Below are positions 30,647-39,036 of a DNA stretch of 64,000 nt, in pieces. Made by a program: the position numbers and the translations under genes. Origin of the DNA: Paenibacillus montaniterrae (GTDB lineage: Bacteria > Bacillota > Bacilli > Paenibacillales > Paenibacillaceae); NCBI RefSeq assembly GCF_018403185.1, contig NZ_BOSE01000005.1, forward strand, positions 261,414 through 325,413. Direction: 5' to 3'. Numbering within the stretch: the first letter of the stretch is position 1; each line of letters opens with the position of its first letter. Below the pieces are notes generated by a model that saw only the letters and a list, made by a program, of their open reading frames with translations, did no database searches and had not been told where the DNA came from.

Positions 30647-30675
30647 AATATAGTATATGTATTCCCTTTTGTCAA
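30647..30675 (-). promoter_or_regulatory. Promoter of the NAD salvage operon
   Basis: Minus-strand TTGACA (30670-30675) and TATATT (30647-30652) with a 17-base spacer: a near-consensus SigA promoter. Confidence 0.8.
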
Positions 30676-30740
30676 CGTGCCAATACCTATTTGGTAAAAA
30701 AGTCTTATGCATATAGGCCTCAGCTTTAGCTGCCCCTCTA

Positions 30741-31073
30741 TTAGCCATTGCGAGTTAACTGGTGGCTTTGTCTGATCATATCGTGTATGACATCCTCCGG
30801 AACGGTGCCGTCGAGAATAATCGAGTTCCAATGATCCTTATTAAGATGGAAGGCAGGAACGACTGATGGATACGTATTGCGATAGAAATCCAGCCAGCCG
30901 GGCTGACATTTCACATTAATCCAAATATGACCATCTTTTTCAAAAATCCAGGCAAACACTTTTTTATTGCTTTTATGTCTCATCACCGTCCAGTTTTTGT
31001 CGCGAAACGGATAATCCTCATATGTATTTTCCAGACTTGCGCAATAATGAATAGCTTCCTCTCTCGTTTTCAT
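30741..31073 (-). CDS. MmcQ/YjbR-family protein
   Basis: 110 residues. The YjbR fold is recognised by the DYPFRDKNWTVMRHK region, the lone tryptophan-rich strand WINVKCQPGW and the C-terminal SYLLT-like helix (here VIHDMIRQSHQLT). Members bind DNA in a double-wing manner but have no settled role. Start at 31073 with AAGGAGA eight bases upstream; the frame continues to a TTG at 31094 that lies before that site. Monocistronic, next to the NAD operon promoter. Confidence 0.87.
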   Translation of the reverse strand: MKTREEAIHYCASLENTYEDYPFRDKNWTVMRHKSNKKVFAWIFEKDGHIWINVKCQPGWLDFYRNTYPSVVPAFHLNKDHWNSIILDGTVPEDVIHDMIRQSHQLTRNG

Positions 31074-31111
31074 CCGTTGCATCTCCTTTTGCAATTACTT
31101 GAATGATTAAA

Positions 31112-31147
31112 ACAGCTCATTCGCGCAGCTTGGCACGAATGAGCTGT
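31112..31147 (-). terminator. Terminator of the first zur-like gene
   Basis: Perfect 12-bp stem ACAGCTCATTCG/CGAATGAGCTGT, followed on the minus strand by TTTTAAT, 28 bases past the stop at 31175. Confidence 0.75.
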
Positions 31148-31174
31148 ATATGTTAACTTTTCGATAAAAGCAGT

Positions 31175-31606
31175 TTATATTTGCTGACAGTCCTCACAAA
31201 TCCCGTAAACCTCAAAGCGATGATTCAAAATCTTGTAGTTGCCAGGAAATTCAGGTCCTTGATCCATTGGACAATATACAAATGGAAGCGTTTTTTCGCA
31301 ATTGACGCAAATTAAATGATGATGATGATGGGAAACACAATTTTCTCTAAACTTCAACCCGCCTTCCATAAAATAAAAATGCTCCAGCACACCCATTTCG
31401 CTTAACATGCGGAGATTGTTATAAACGGTAGCCAAGCTGACGCTTGGATACTTGATGACCATTTGATCGTACACATCTTTAGGGGACAAATAGCCGTCAT
31501 GCTCAGCGAAAATTTTCGCAAGTGTTTTGCGCTGCTCCGTCACCCTCCAGCCGTTCCTGGACATTTTATCCAGCATATCCTTTACCTTGCTCTCGCTTTC
31601 TTTCAT
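31175..31606 (-). CDS. zur: Fur-family zinc regulator, Zur paralogue 1
   Basis: 143 residues. The winged helix is followed by a metal-rich region: HHHHHLICVNCEK, CPMD, and NHRFEVYGICEDC. This order (histidine cluster, CxxC, CPMD, GHKFEIYG-like, CxxC) is that of Bacillus Zur rather than Fur or PerR. The ATG at 31606 has AAGGAAGG upstream. It follows the His-rich GTPase gene on the same strand after 153 bases. A second, clearly related Zur is encoded at 34452-34910, so one may have taken a different metal or role. Confidence 0.87.
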   Translation of the reverse strand: MKESESKVKDMLDKMSRNGWRVTEQRKTLAKIFAEHDGYLSPKDVYDQMVIKYPSVSLATVYNNLRMLSEMGVLEHFYFMEGGLKFRENCVSHHHHHLICVNCEKTLPFVYCPMDQGPEFPGNYKILNHRFEVYGICEDCQQI

Positions 31607-31759
31607 ATGTTTAACCTTCCTTTTCCTGAAGTTAACATTAGCTACTCGCACGACTATGATAAACGCTATCTTAACATTTTAGCAGGAAAGTAGGGTTCTT
31701 GTCATATGAAGGCTTTCAATCTGATATAGCAGGAGGCTGACTAAGCGGGTTCTTCATGG

Positions 31760-32839
31760 TTATTGACACAGCTGCAGCTTTTTCTCAAGCTCCTGCTTCG
31801 GAAATTGTTCACCTATAAATACGGCAACATCAAGCACTTCACCTTGCGGCGTTATTCGCAAAATATCCAGCTCACGGAAGGCATATTGAAACATCATTCT
31901 CCCTCCTGTACCTGCTTCAGTAAAAATCCCTTTTGCACGATAAACGTTTTCTGGCAGTTCATCGATCATTTGCTCTAAGCGTGCTCGATCGATTGGCTGA
32001 TTGAAGTAATGTGTATGAACCATAACGTGATCATAGGAATGATAATGTTTATGTGGTTCATCGTGTGCATGATCGTGATTGCAATTATGATCATGATTAT
32101 GGTCATGACCATGCCCGTCGTGACTGCATTCATGCTCATGCTCATCGTGAGTGCACCCGTGGCCATGAGCATGATGGTGGGTATGCTCGTCATGATGCTT
32201 CTTTTCAAAGGATACATCCATACTTTCTTGCAGCACCAGCTTAAGCAGCTCATTGCTTATCTCACAATAAACCGTCGAATATATCAATGCATTCGGATTC
32301 AATGCGGCTGCTAGACTGTTCGCCTCACTCAGCTCCTTATCGCTTATACGGTCGGCCTTATTCAATAAAATCATAGAGGCGCAACGAATTTGTTCCTCCA
32401 TCAGACGATACGTCTTCCCTGTTCCTTTACGATGCCAATCGAGAAAATGCGCTACATCCACTACAGATATCATCGAATGAATTTCAATAGGCACCAGCAT
32501 AGCTGCTTCAGTTACCGCTTCAAAAATTTCTACAGGATTGGCGACGCCTGTTGCTTCAATAAGAATCAGATCAGGTGATTGCTCTATCATCAAGTTTCTG
32601 ATCTCCATACCCAAATCTCCCCGAATCGTGCAGCATATGCAGCCACTTAGCAGTTCACGAATTGAAATCGCTCCATCCAGCAGCTGACCGTCAAAATTGA
32701 TATCTCCGACCTCATTCATAATCACTGCGGGCCGCAATCCTTTATTCGTATAATCATCTAACATTCTCATAAGCAGCGTCGTTTTCCCGCTTCCAAGAAA
32801 ACCGGATAGAATGACTAACGGAGTAGTCTGTTTATTCAA
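31760..32839 (-). CDS. COG0523 (CobW-family) GTPase with histidine-rich insert, putative zinc chaperone
   Basis: 359 residues. G-domain: Walker A GFLGSGKTT, the metal-binding GCICC motif near 67, LIEATG and NKAD. Between the two domains lies a stretch of about 65 residues (near 215-280) crowded with His, Asp and Cys, probably a zinc-binding tail, and then the CobW C-terminal domain. COG0523 proteins of this type (ZagA, ZNG1) deliver zinc to client enzymes when zinc is scarce. The gene follows the ferredoxin-like gene by 34 bases, and the pair starts from a promoter with a Zur-type box. Confidence 0.88.
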   Translation of the reverse strand: MNKQTTPLVILSGFLGSGKTTLLMRMLDDYTNKGLRPAVIMNEVGDINFDGQLLDGAISIRELLSGCICCTIRGDLGMEIRNLMIEQSPDLILIEATGVANPVEIFEAVTEAAMLVPIEIHSMISVVDVAHFLDWHRKGTGKTYRLMEEQIRCASMILLNKADRISDKELSEANSLAAALNPNALIYSTVYCEISNELLKLVLQESMDVSFEKKHHDEHTHHHAHGHGCTHDEHEHECSHDGHGHDHNHDHNCNHDHAHDEPHKHYHSYDHVMVHTHYFNQPIDRARLEQMIDELPENVYRAKGIFTEAGTGGRMMFQYAFRELDILRITPQGEVLDVAVFIGEQFPKQELEKKLQLCQ

Positions 32840-32873
32840 TGTATTCCCCTCAATTCGTTTTATAATCTGCTAT

Positions 32874-33239
32874 CTACTTTGGAGCTTTTTCCACTCCGGT
32901 TATCGAAAGGCCAGTGGCGATAAATCGACGGTCAAATGAATAGACGGTCTTATCATCATCCAGTCGTTCACCAGAGTAGTGTTTTCGTACAAGCTCTCTT
33001 CCTTGCTCAGGAGTAATATCCTTATACCAAACTCCTTCTGGGTAGGCGATTACAACACAGGCATCCGCACACCGACCATTGCACATTGTTCTCGTTGTAT
33101 GAATTTGTTTATCTGCTCCGATTAGAGCAATCTCATCTCGAATTGCATTAGTCACCTCATCGGCATTCCTTCTCATACAACTACCACCATTACAAATGAG
33201 CAGATGGCAGAAAGTCTCTTGCAAGTTCCATGTTGTCAT
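32874..33239 (-). CDS. Thioredoxin-fold 2Fe-2S ferredoxin-like protein
   Basis: 121 residues. It has the thioredoxin-like ferredoxin pattern: HLLICNGGSCMRRNADEV with one cysteine pair region and TRTMCNGRCADACVV with the other cysteines, then YPEGVWYKDITPEQGRELV. AAAGGAG precedes the ATG at 33239 by seven bases. First gene of a Zur-box transcript with the His-rich GTPase. The partner role is unknown; it may supply electrons or bind metal. Alternative: a zinc rather than cluster protein. Confidence 0.8.
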   Translation of the reverse strand: MTTWNLQETFCHLLICNGGSCMRRNADEVTNAIRDEIALIGADKQIHTTRTMCNGRCADACVVIAYPEGVWYKDITPEQGRELVRKHYSGERLDDDKTVYSFDRRFIATGLSITGVEKAPK

Positions 33240-33288
33240 AGCAGTTCTCCTTTCGAGCATTTAGGCACTACATAACCTATGTCTTAAA

Positions 33289-33301
33289 TGTAATAATTAC
33301 A
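33289..33301. promoter_or_regulatory. Zur box of the ferredoxin-GTPase operon
   Basis: TGTAATAATTACA, flanked by AAA and ATT so that the longer site resembles the Bacillus Zur box. It touches the -10 box (33302-33307) of the minus-strand promoter. Confidence 0.8.
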
Positions 33302-33330
33302 ATTATAGCGATTACTATAACGTTTGACAA
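33302..33330 (-). promoter_or_regulatory. Promoter of the ferredoxin-GTPase operon
   Basis: Minus-strand TTGTCA (33325-33330) and TATAAT (33302-33307), 17 bases apart. Its -35 box overlaps that of the divergent promoter. Confidence 0.75.
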
Positions 33331-33352
33331 ATGATTTTCATAGTCTTATACT
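33324..33352 (+). promoter_or_regulatory. Promoter of the second COG0523 GTPase
   Basis: TTGACA (33324-33329) and TATACT (33347-33352), 17 bases apart, divergent from and overlapping the minus-strand promoter. Confidence 0.8.
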
Positions 33353-33361
33353 TTACTTAAC

Positions 33362-33374
33362 TGTAAAAATTACA
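33362..33374. promoter_or_regulatory. Zur-box variant at the second GTPase promoter
   Basis: TGTAA-AAA-TTACA, a palindrome one step away from the 13-mer seen elsewhere, placed at the expected transcript start of the gene at 33406. Confidence 0.6.
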
Positions 33375-33405
33375 TTTAATTTAACAAGCTAAAGGAGCGA
33401 ATGTT

Positions 33406-34404
33406 ATGACAAATTTACAAGCTGATTCGCGCATCCCTGTTACAGTACTGACAGGATTTCTTGGCGCGGGCAAAACAACGCTGTTGAATCATGTTCTGAC
33501 TGCCAATCATGGTGAAAAAATTGCCGTCATTGTTAACGAGTTCGGTGAAGTTGGGATCGATAATCAATTGGTTGTCGGTGCAGATGAAGAAATTTTTGAA
33601 ATGAACAATGGATGTATTTGCTGCACAGTAAGAGGTGATCTTATTCGCATTCTCGCTCAGCTTATGGAAGCGAAGCTTGGCAAAGGCAAGCGCAAGGCCG
33701 ATTTTGATCGTGTGCTAATTGAAACAACAGGACTTGCTGATCCAGCTCCAGTAGCTCAGACGTTTTTTGTTGATCCAGAGATCGCAGAAAACTTCCAGCT
33801 TGACGCCATTGTGACGGTCGTAGATGCCAAGCATGCAGATCAGCATCTGGACGAAGGTCATGAAGCGCAAGAACAAGTTGCTTTTGCGGATATTCTTCTA
33901 CTGAATAAAACAGATCTTGTATCTGAAGCCGAGCTGCAAAAGCTGGAAAAGCGACTACATACGATGAATTCTGCTGCCAAGCTCTATCGCACCCAGCAGT
34001 CGCAAATTGATATTAAGCAGATTCTAGGAATCGGCGCATTTGATTTGGACAAAAAGCTGGAAATTGACCCTGGTTTTCTTGAGGAAGAAGACCATGACCA
34101 TGATGACGATGTAACCTCCGTCTTCTTCCGCGAGCTTCGCCCGCTTGATCTGAATAAAGTCGAGCAATTTCTGAATGAATGGCTAATCGATCATGGTGTC
34201 GACACGTTCCGCTATAAAGGTGTGCTCAATATTAAAGGAGTCAAAAAACGCGTCGTATTCCAAGGCATTCATATGCTGTTTAGCTCCTATCCGGATCGCG
34301 ATTGGAAGTCGAATGAAGTGCCGAGCAGTGAATTTGTTGTGATCGGCCGCAATCTGGATGAAGAATGGTTTCGCAAGCGGTTTGCCGAATGTGTAGCAAG
34401 CTAA
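33406..34404 (+). CDS. COG0523 (CobW-family) GTPase, putative metal chaperone
   Basis: 332 residues. Walker A GFLGAGKTT, NEFGEVGID, GCICC, LIETTGLADP and NKTD are all present, with the CobW C-terminal domain (FRYKGVLNIKG). A short acidic-histidine segment (EEEDHDHDDD) replaces the long His tract of the other paralogue. AAAGGAG precedes the ATG. Transcribed divergently from the ferredoxin-GTPase pair from overlapping promoters with Zur boxes, so it should be made under zinc limitation. Its client is unknown. Confidence 0.9.
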   Translation: MTNLQADSRIPVTVLTGFLGAGKTTLLNHVLTANHGEKIAVIVNEFGEVGIDNQLVVGADEEIFEMNNGCICCTVRGDLIRILAQLMEAKLGKGKRKADFDRVLIETTGLADPAPVAQTFFVDPEIAENFQLDAIVTVVDAKHADQHLDEGHEAQEQVAFADILLLNKTDLVSEAELQKLEKRLHTMNSAAKLYRTQQSQIDIKQILGIGAFDLDKKLEIDPGFLEEEDHDHDDDVTSVFFRELRPLDLNKVEQFLNEWLIDHGVDTFRYKGVLNIKGVKKRVVFQGIHMLFSSYPDRDWKSNEVPSSEFVVIGRNLDEEWFRKRFAECVAS

Positions 34405-34424
34405 CCCGATTTTAAAGCAGGGGG

Positions 34425-34462
34425 AGACCTCGCAGCTAAGCAAATAGCTAGCTACGAGGTCT
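34425..34462. terminator. Convergent terminator between GTPase and zur genes
   Basis: AGACCTCG (34425-34432) pairs with CGAGGTCT (34455-34462); overlaps the last codons of the convergent zur gene. Weak T-run. Confidence 0.6.
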
Positions 34463-34910
34463 TTGTTATTGGAGCTTGATGCTGGCATTGCTCACAAAGC
34501 CCATATATTTCAAAGCGGTGATTCACGATTTGGAAGTTTTGCGGCAAATCGAGATCGTACTCCATCGGACAAAAATCAACAGGGACCGTTTTCTCGCAGT
34601 GCAGACAGATCAGGTGATGATGGTGATGATGATCATTCGGCAAACAGCAGCCTTTAAATTTTGATCGCCCGTCCATAAAATACAGCTGCTCCAACAGCCC
34701 CATGTCGCTTAAAAGACGTAAATTTCGATATACGGTATCAAAGCTAACGCCGGGATAGTGCTTGGCCATCTTGTTATAAACATCTCTCGGCGATAAGTAC
34801 CCCTCATAATCGCTAAAAATTCGCACAAGCGTTCGACGTTGCTCGGTAACTCGCAGCCCGTTTTGTGTCAGCTTTTCAAGCATTTGATTGAACTGTTTTG
34901 GTGTCCCCAT
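34452..34910 (-). CDS. zur: Fur-family zinc regulator, Zur paralogue 2
   Basis: 152 residues. DNA-binding helix region VSFDTVYRNLRLLSDMGLL, then DHHHHHHLICLHCEK, FCPME, NHRFEIYGLCEQC, closely following Bacillus Zur. An additional GCC pair precedes the histidines. AGGAGGG lies seven bases before the ATG, and the methyltransferase stop is 16 bases upstream, so it is the last gene of the zinc importer operon, giving feedback if that operon is Zur-controlled. Of the two paralogues this one is better placed to be the main regulator. Confidence 0.9.
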   Translation of the reverse strand: MGTPKQFNQMLEKLTQNGLRVTEQRRTLVRIFSDYEGYLSPRDVYNKMAKHYPGVSFDTVYRNLRLLSDMGLLEQLYFMDGRSKFKGCCLPNDHHHHHHLICLHCEKTVPVDFCPMEYDLDLPQNFQIVNHRFEIYGLCEQCQHQAPITKTS

Positions 34911-34926
34911 ATCGTCACCCTCCTGT

Positions 34927-35802
34927 TCAAGCCTTGCGTGATAGCGTGTTTCTCAATAAACCTTCAATTCGTTCTGGCTGCCAATACAGCAGTGCCGCCT
35001 TGAAGCGGTGGGGGTAGAAATAACTTCCATCCTTTTCCTTCACAAATTGATGAAGAATGGCTTCTGCAGCTTTTCGATCATAGCCTGCATCCAAAACAGC
35101 GGCTAAATTACTTTTGATCAGCTGCTCCTCGCTATCATACCGATAGACCCGCTCCAGCTCCATAATCTTGCAGTTGACATCTATGCCAAGCTCATACAGC
35201 ATATTGGTCAAATAAATGTAATCCCGCCGCTGAAATTTGACCTTATAGCCGAGCTTTCGATGAATCTCCAACAGATGAGGCTTTTCCGGTCCACTCGTTA
35301 ATCCGACGATAGCCAGCCGTTTTGCCGCATTGTTCATATTAAGAAGCGCCCGGTCAATATCCTGCATGCGATAGTAGCAATTGATCCCGAAAACGACATC
35401 ATACTGATCCTGTGGCTTGTATTCCTCCCATTTGGCGCGAATAAACTGCGTATGATGAAGACCTCTTCTTCTGGTTTCCTCTTGCAAATAATCGAGCACG
35501 CTGCTGGAGCTGTCAACGCAGGTCAGCATGGATGCTTTTTCTGCTGCAGCGAATGTATAATTGCCCCATCCAGGCCCAATCTCCAGCACATGATCCCCAG
35601 GCTCCAGAAAGCGGAGAAGCTCAGCTCGAATGCTGGAGGCATAGTCATCCAGTGCATTCGATTTTTGCGGGATATAGGTTTGCCAGAACGCTTCCTCTTT
35701 ATCGTCATCAATCATTCGTTCCGGCAAATTTCCACTCCAGTCCTTCATACCTTCGTTCCATAGCTGTTTAAAATTCATATCAAATCGTACGCCATGATAC
35801 AT
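34927..35802 (-). CDS. SAM-dependent methyltransferase in the zinc importer operon
   Basis: 291 residues from the ATG at 35802 (AAGGAG ten bases upstream); a longer frame from 35865 overlaps the ATPase gene. The SAM loop is HVLEIGPGWGNYTF, followed by TCVDSSSSVLDYLQ and DVVFGINCYYRM. The C-terminal part is helical. It lies between the ABC ATPase and zur genes on one transcript. Substrate unknown; modification of a metallophore or of a metal-responsive molecule is a guess from context. Confidence 0.82.
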   Translation of the reverse strand: MYHGVRFDMNFKQLWNEGMKDWSGNLPERMIDDDKEEAFWQTYIPQKSNALDDYASSIRAELLRFLEPGDHVLEIGPGWGNYTFAAAEKASMLTCVDSSSSVLDYLQEETRRRGLHHTQFIRAKWEEYKPQDQYDVVFGINCYYRMQDIDRALLNMNNAAKRLAIVGLTSGPEKPHLLEIHRKLGYKVKFQRRDYIYLTNMLYELGIDVNCKIMELERVYRYDSEEQLIKSNLAAVLDAGYDRKAAEAILHQFVKEKDGSYFYPHRFKAALLYWQPERIEGLLRNTLSRKA

Positions 35803-35845
35803 CGTTATTCTTCTCCTTCTTCCGCATCTAACTGCATATAAGCAG

Positions 35846-36619
35846 CTACCTGTACAGCGACTCAACCGCCGTCATTTTCAAACCATAAGTCGCCGCCTCA
35901 ATTTCCATCCTTACCCCATAAACCTTCTCCATGTTAGCTGCTGTAAACACTTCTTGCGGCTTGCCGCTGGCAAACACAGCTCCATCCTTAAGCATATAAA
36001 CAACATCTGAATAACGGGCAGCCAGCTCAAGATCATGTAAAATCAGCACGACCAGTATGCCAGAACGCTTCGCCAGATTGCGCACAATTTCCAATACCTC
36101 AAGCTGATGGCGAATGTCCAGCGCTGAAGTTGGCTCGTCAAGCAGCAACATATGCGGCTGCTGAGCCAGCGCCCGCGCAATCAGCACCTTCTGTCGTTCA
36201 CCACCGCTTAGCTCATCCATATAACGCTCAGCATACTGATTTAAATGCAGCTCGGAAAGCAGCGACTCCACAATAGCCAGGTCGTGCGTTCTTACTCCCC
36301 AACGAATATATGGCTTACGCCCAAGCATCACCGTCTCCATTACCGTAAGCGGAAATCCCAAGGGAGCTTGCTGCGGCACATAGGCTTGCATTTTCGCCAA
36401 ATCAGCTGATTTGATAGAACGTACATCTTTGCCTGCAATGCTTACGCTCCCTTTCTGAAGCGGAAGAATGGAAGCCATGCTTTTAAGCAGGGTGGTCTTC
36501 CCAGCTCCGTTAGGGCCAACAATACTGGCCACTTCTCCTTGGTTCAGGCTCATATGAATATCGCGCAAAATAAGGTTGGAACGGTAGCCGAAGGTTAACC
36601 CTTTAATGTTCAAGAACAA
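35846..36619 (-). CDS. FecE/BtuD-type ABC importer ATPase
   Basis: 257 residues with Walker A GPNGAGKTT, signature LSGGERQKV, Walker B LLLDEPTSALD and switch LHD. The family powers import of siderophores, heme, B12 or metal complexes. The start is TTG with AAGGGGG seven bases upstream, 12 bases after the permease stop. Works with the FecCD permease and the lipoprotein encoded directly upstream. Confidence 0.92.
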   Translation of the reverse strand: MFLNIKGLTFGYRSNLILRDIHMSLNQGEVASIVGPNGAGKTTLLKSMASILPLQKGSVSIAGKDVRSIKSADLAKMQAYVPQQAPLGFPLTVMETVMLGRKPYIRWGVRTHDLAIVESLLSELHLNQYAERYMDELSGGERQKVLIARALAQQPHMLLLDEPTSALDIRHQLEVLEIVRNLAKRSGILVVLILHDLELAARYSDVVYMLKDGAVFASGKPQEVFTAANMEKVYGVRMEIEAATYGLKMTAVESLYR

Positions 36620-36631
36620 TTCGCTTCCCCC

Positions 36632-37738
36632 TTACGTCCAATATTCCTTGCTCTTTTTGATAAGTAAATAGACAAAAAACGGTGCGCCGAAAAAAGAAGT
36701 GACGATCCCGACCGGAATTTCAATCGGGGACAGGACCAGTCGCGCAGCTGTATCTGACAGCAGCAAGAGCAAGGCTCCGATCAGCCAGGAGCAAGGCAGC
36801 AAATAGCGATAATCGGTGCCGATCAGCATCCGGCTAATATGAGGAGCAACCAGCCCGATAAACCCGATAATTCCTGTAAAAGCAATGGTCGTTGAGGCGA
36901 TCAGCGTTACGACCAACAGGCAAATCAAGCGCATCCGCTTCACTTTGACGCCTAGCGTCTGTGCTACCTCCTCACCGGATACGAGCGCATTCAGATTCCA
37001 TGCGTACCTCATAAGCACCACCAGCGAGACAGCCAACAACGGCAATAAGAAATACAGCACCTCCCACTTCGCTCCCCAAAAGCCGCCCATTAGCCAGATC
37101 GTCAAATCCTTCAGCGCCTCATTATTGGAAAAATACTTAAGCGCCGATACGCCAGCGGAGAATAATTGACCGATTGCTACTCCCGCAAGCAGCAGCACCG
37201 TCGTTGAGCTGCTTTTCATGCGTGAGACACCATAGACAATCCCGACTGCCAAACAACCGAAAACAAAGGCATTAAAGGCGATCAGCCATTGATTGGAATG
37301 AGCAAGGTTGATTCCGAAGGCGCTAGCACCCGCTACAATAGCGAGTGCCGCACCAAAGGATGCCCCGCTGGAAACGCCGAGTGTAAATGGGTCGGCAAGC
37401 GGATTGCGCAGCAGCGCCTGCATAATCGCGCCAGCCGAGGCGAGCGCAATCCCGCTCACCACAGCCATCACAATTCGTGGAAGCCTGACTTCACGGACAA
37501 TGTACACATTCATTTCATCGGTTGCGCCTCCCGTTATCATCGCAAAAAGCTCGCCTGCTGGCACATTAGCCGAGCCTTTCATAATCGCTGCGCCCGTTAC
37601 AAGGAGCAGCAGAACAAGGAGCAGTACAAGCAATGAAAGCTTGCGAATCGAGCTGCTGCGATATAGGTGCGACATAGGCTCAGCAGTAGAGCTTAACTCC
37701 TGCGAGGCTGTATCCTTGAAGCGAACTGAGCTTCCCAT
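36632..37738 (-). CDS. FecCD/BtuC-type ABC importer permease
   Basis: 368 residues with about ten membrane segments and typical FecCD motifs (REVRLPRIVMAVVSG, ALLRNPLADPFTLGVSSGA, GFIGLVAPHISRML). The ATG overlaps the stop of the binding protein by one base, with AAGGAGA seven bases upstream. An extra 40-residue polar N-terminus precedes the first membrane helix. Importers of this class carry chelated metals. Confidence 0.93.
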   Translation of the reverse strand: MGSSVRFKDTASQELSSTAEPMSHLYRSSSIRKLSLLVLLLVLLLLVTGAAIMKGSANVPAGELFAMITGGATDEMNVYIVREVRLPRIVMAVVSGIALASAGAIMQALLRNPLADPFTLGVSSGASFGAALAIVAGASAFGINLAHSNQWLIAFNAFVFGCLAVGIVYGVSRMKSSSTTVLLLAGVAIGQLFSAGVSALKYFSNNEALKDLTIWLMGGFWGAKWEVLYFLLPLLAVSLVVLMRYAWNLNALVSGEEVAQTLGVKVKRMRLICLLVVTLIASTTIAFTGIIGFIGLVAPHISRMLIGTDYRYLLPCSWLIGALLLLLSDTAARLVLSPIEIPVGIVTSFFGAPFFVYLLIKKSKEYWT

Positions 37739-38946
37739 TACTGGTTCTCCTTAAACGAATGGTACCAAATTCCTTGATAAGGAACGCCAAGCCATTCTTC
37801 AAAATATTCTCTGGCATAAACGTCAGGATCAACATCGACAAAACGTTCTGGATACAACCATTTGGCGAGCTGTAAAACACCGATATATCGTTTATCTGAT
37901 CCAATAAAATTCGTATGGAAGAAGTAAACATCCCGATTTTCCCCTGCTTCCAGCTTGCTTAAGGAAGAAATGGACAAAATATTGGCGAATGCCTCATTAA
38001 TTGGCCCGGTATCTGTTGCCTCGTACCCGCCAAGCCAAGTGCCATGCAGCGTAATAACGTCAGGGTTTCGTTGCAGCACATACTCCTCGTCGACCATAAT
38101 GGTCGTAGAGGCTTCAGCAGGATTCCACTGCAAATCAGCCGCATCCTTACCGCCAGCCAATATAGTGGCATAGCCTTCGCCAACGCCAGGCGTACCATCT
38201 AATGATTGGCTCGGGAAAATACGATAGCCTCCATTAGAGTTAAGAAAGCCGGCTGACAAGGCCAGCACGCTCTTTTTTTCGTTTTCATCAATCGATTGAA
38301 TACGTTCTGTCGAGATTTGCTCGATCCCATGCTTCCACTCCAGAAACTGCACCGCCCGCTCCTCTTGACCGAACAATTTGCCGAGCAATGTCCACTCCTC
38401 ATCGACTTGATCTGGCAAATAATTGTTCATCCTAATTACCTTAATGCCGGCTGGCTCCAACTTTTCCTCCAGCTTCTCATCGGGACGATTTGTATAAGCA
38501 AATACGACCTGTGGCTTTAAACTAAGGATAACTTCGAGATTGACCTGTCCAGTCTCTCCGACATCAGGCAAGCCTTCAAGACCGAGATAGGCGTTATTTT
38601 TAATCGTATTGTCGCCAGTAGCAATAATTCGCTCGCCTGCTCCCAACAGAGAGATTGCCTCTGCCGTATTGCGATTAATGACTACTGCTCTTTCAATCGG
38701 GACATCTAATGTTATTTGCTTGCCGCTAGTATCAGTAAACGTCCACTCAGATTTTTCAGCTTGCTCGTCCAGATTGGACTGCTCATTTGACGCTTGATTA
38801 AGGCCAGATTGCTGATTTAACTGCTGGCTTGCTTCTGTTGTGATATGCGGACTGTTATCCTTGCCGCTCGAACAGCCTGCAAGCATAACCCCAATAATAA
38901 CGATGCATGCGAAGAATACCAGCTTCGTACCTTTTTTGAAAAACAT
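37738..38946 (-). CDS. Substrate-binding lipoprotein of FecCD-type ABC importer
   Basis: 402 residues. Lipoprotein signal with lipobox LAGC near 22-25, a Gln/Ser-rich linker, then a periplasmic-binding (PF01497-like) fold with the helical backbone (ERAVVINRNTAEAISLLGAG, DVGETGQVNLEVILSLKPQVV). AAAGGGAG precedes the ATG. First gene of an operon with permease, ATPase, methyltransferase and zur. A Zur-type 13-mer lies 20 bases before the start codon. The ligand is unknown; a zinc complex fits the regulation better than iron-siderophore. Confidence 0.9.
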   Translation of the reverse strand: MFFKKGTKLVFFACIVIIGVMLAGCSSGKDNSPHITTEASQQLNQQSGLNQASNEQSNLDEQAEKSEWTFTDTSGKQITLDVPIERAVVINRNTAEAISLLGAGERIIATGDNTIKNNAYLGLEGLPDVGETGQVNLEVILSLKPQVVFAYTNRPDEKLEEKLEPAGIKVIRMNNYLPDQVDEEWTLLGKLFGQEERAVQFLEWKHGIEQISTERIQSIDENEKKSVLALSAGFLNSNGGYRIFPSQSLDGTPGVGEGYATILAGGKDAADLQWNPAEASTTIMVDEEYVLQRNPDVITLHGTWLGGYEATDTGPINEAFANILSISSLSKLEAGENRDVYFFHTNFIGSDKRYIGVLQLAKWLYPERFVDVDPDVYAREYFEEWLGVPYQGIWYHSFKENQ

Positions 38947-38966
38947 AGCTGCTCCCTTTCTTTATA

Positions 38967-38979
38967 TGTAATAATTACA
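38967..38979. promoter_or_regulatory. Zur box of the metal importer operon
   Basis: TGTAATAATTACA between the upstream methyltransferase gene and the binding-protein gene, 20 bases before its ATG. Confidence 0.8.
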
Positions 38980-39036
38980 GTTTCGATTCATGTTTTGGTA
39001 TAGTTAAAGAGCGTGTGCTTCATATGTTGTTATTCC

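Noticed and set aside
32009..32314. Plus-strand Met/Ile/Val-rich frame that looks like a membrane protein
   Set aside because: Antisense of the His/Asp-rich tract in the GTPase; CAT/GAT codons read backwards give Met/Ile.
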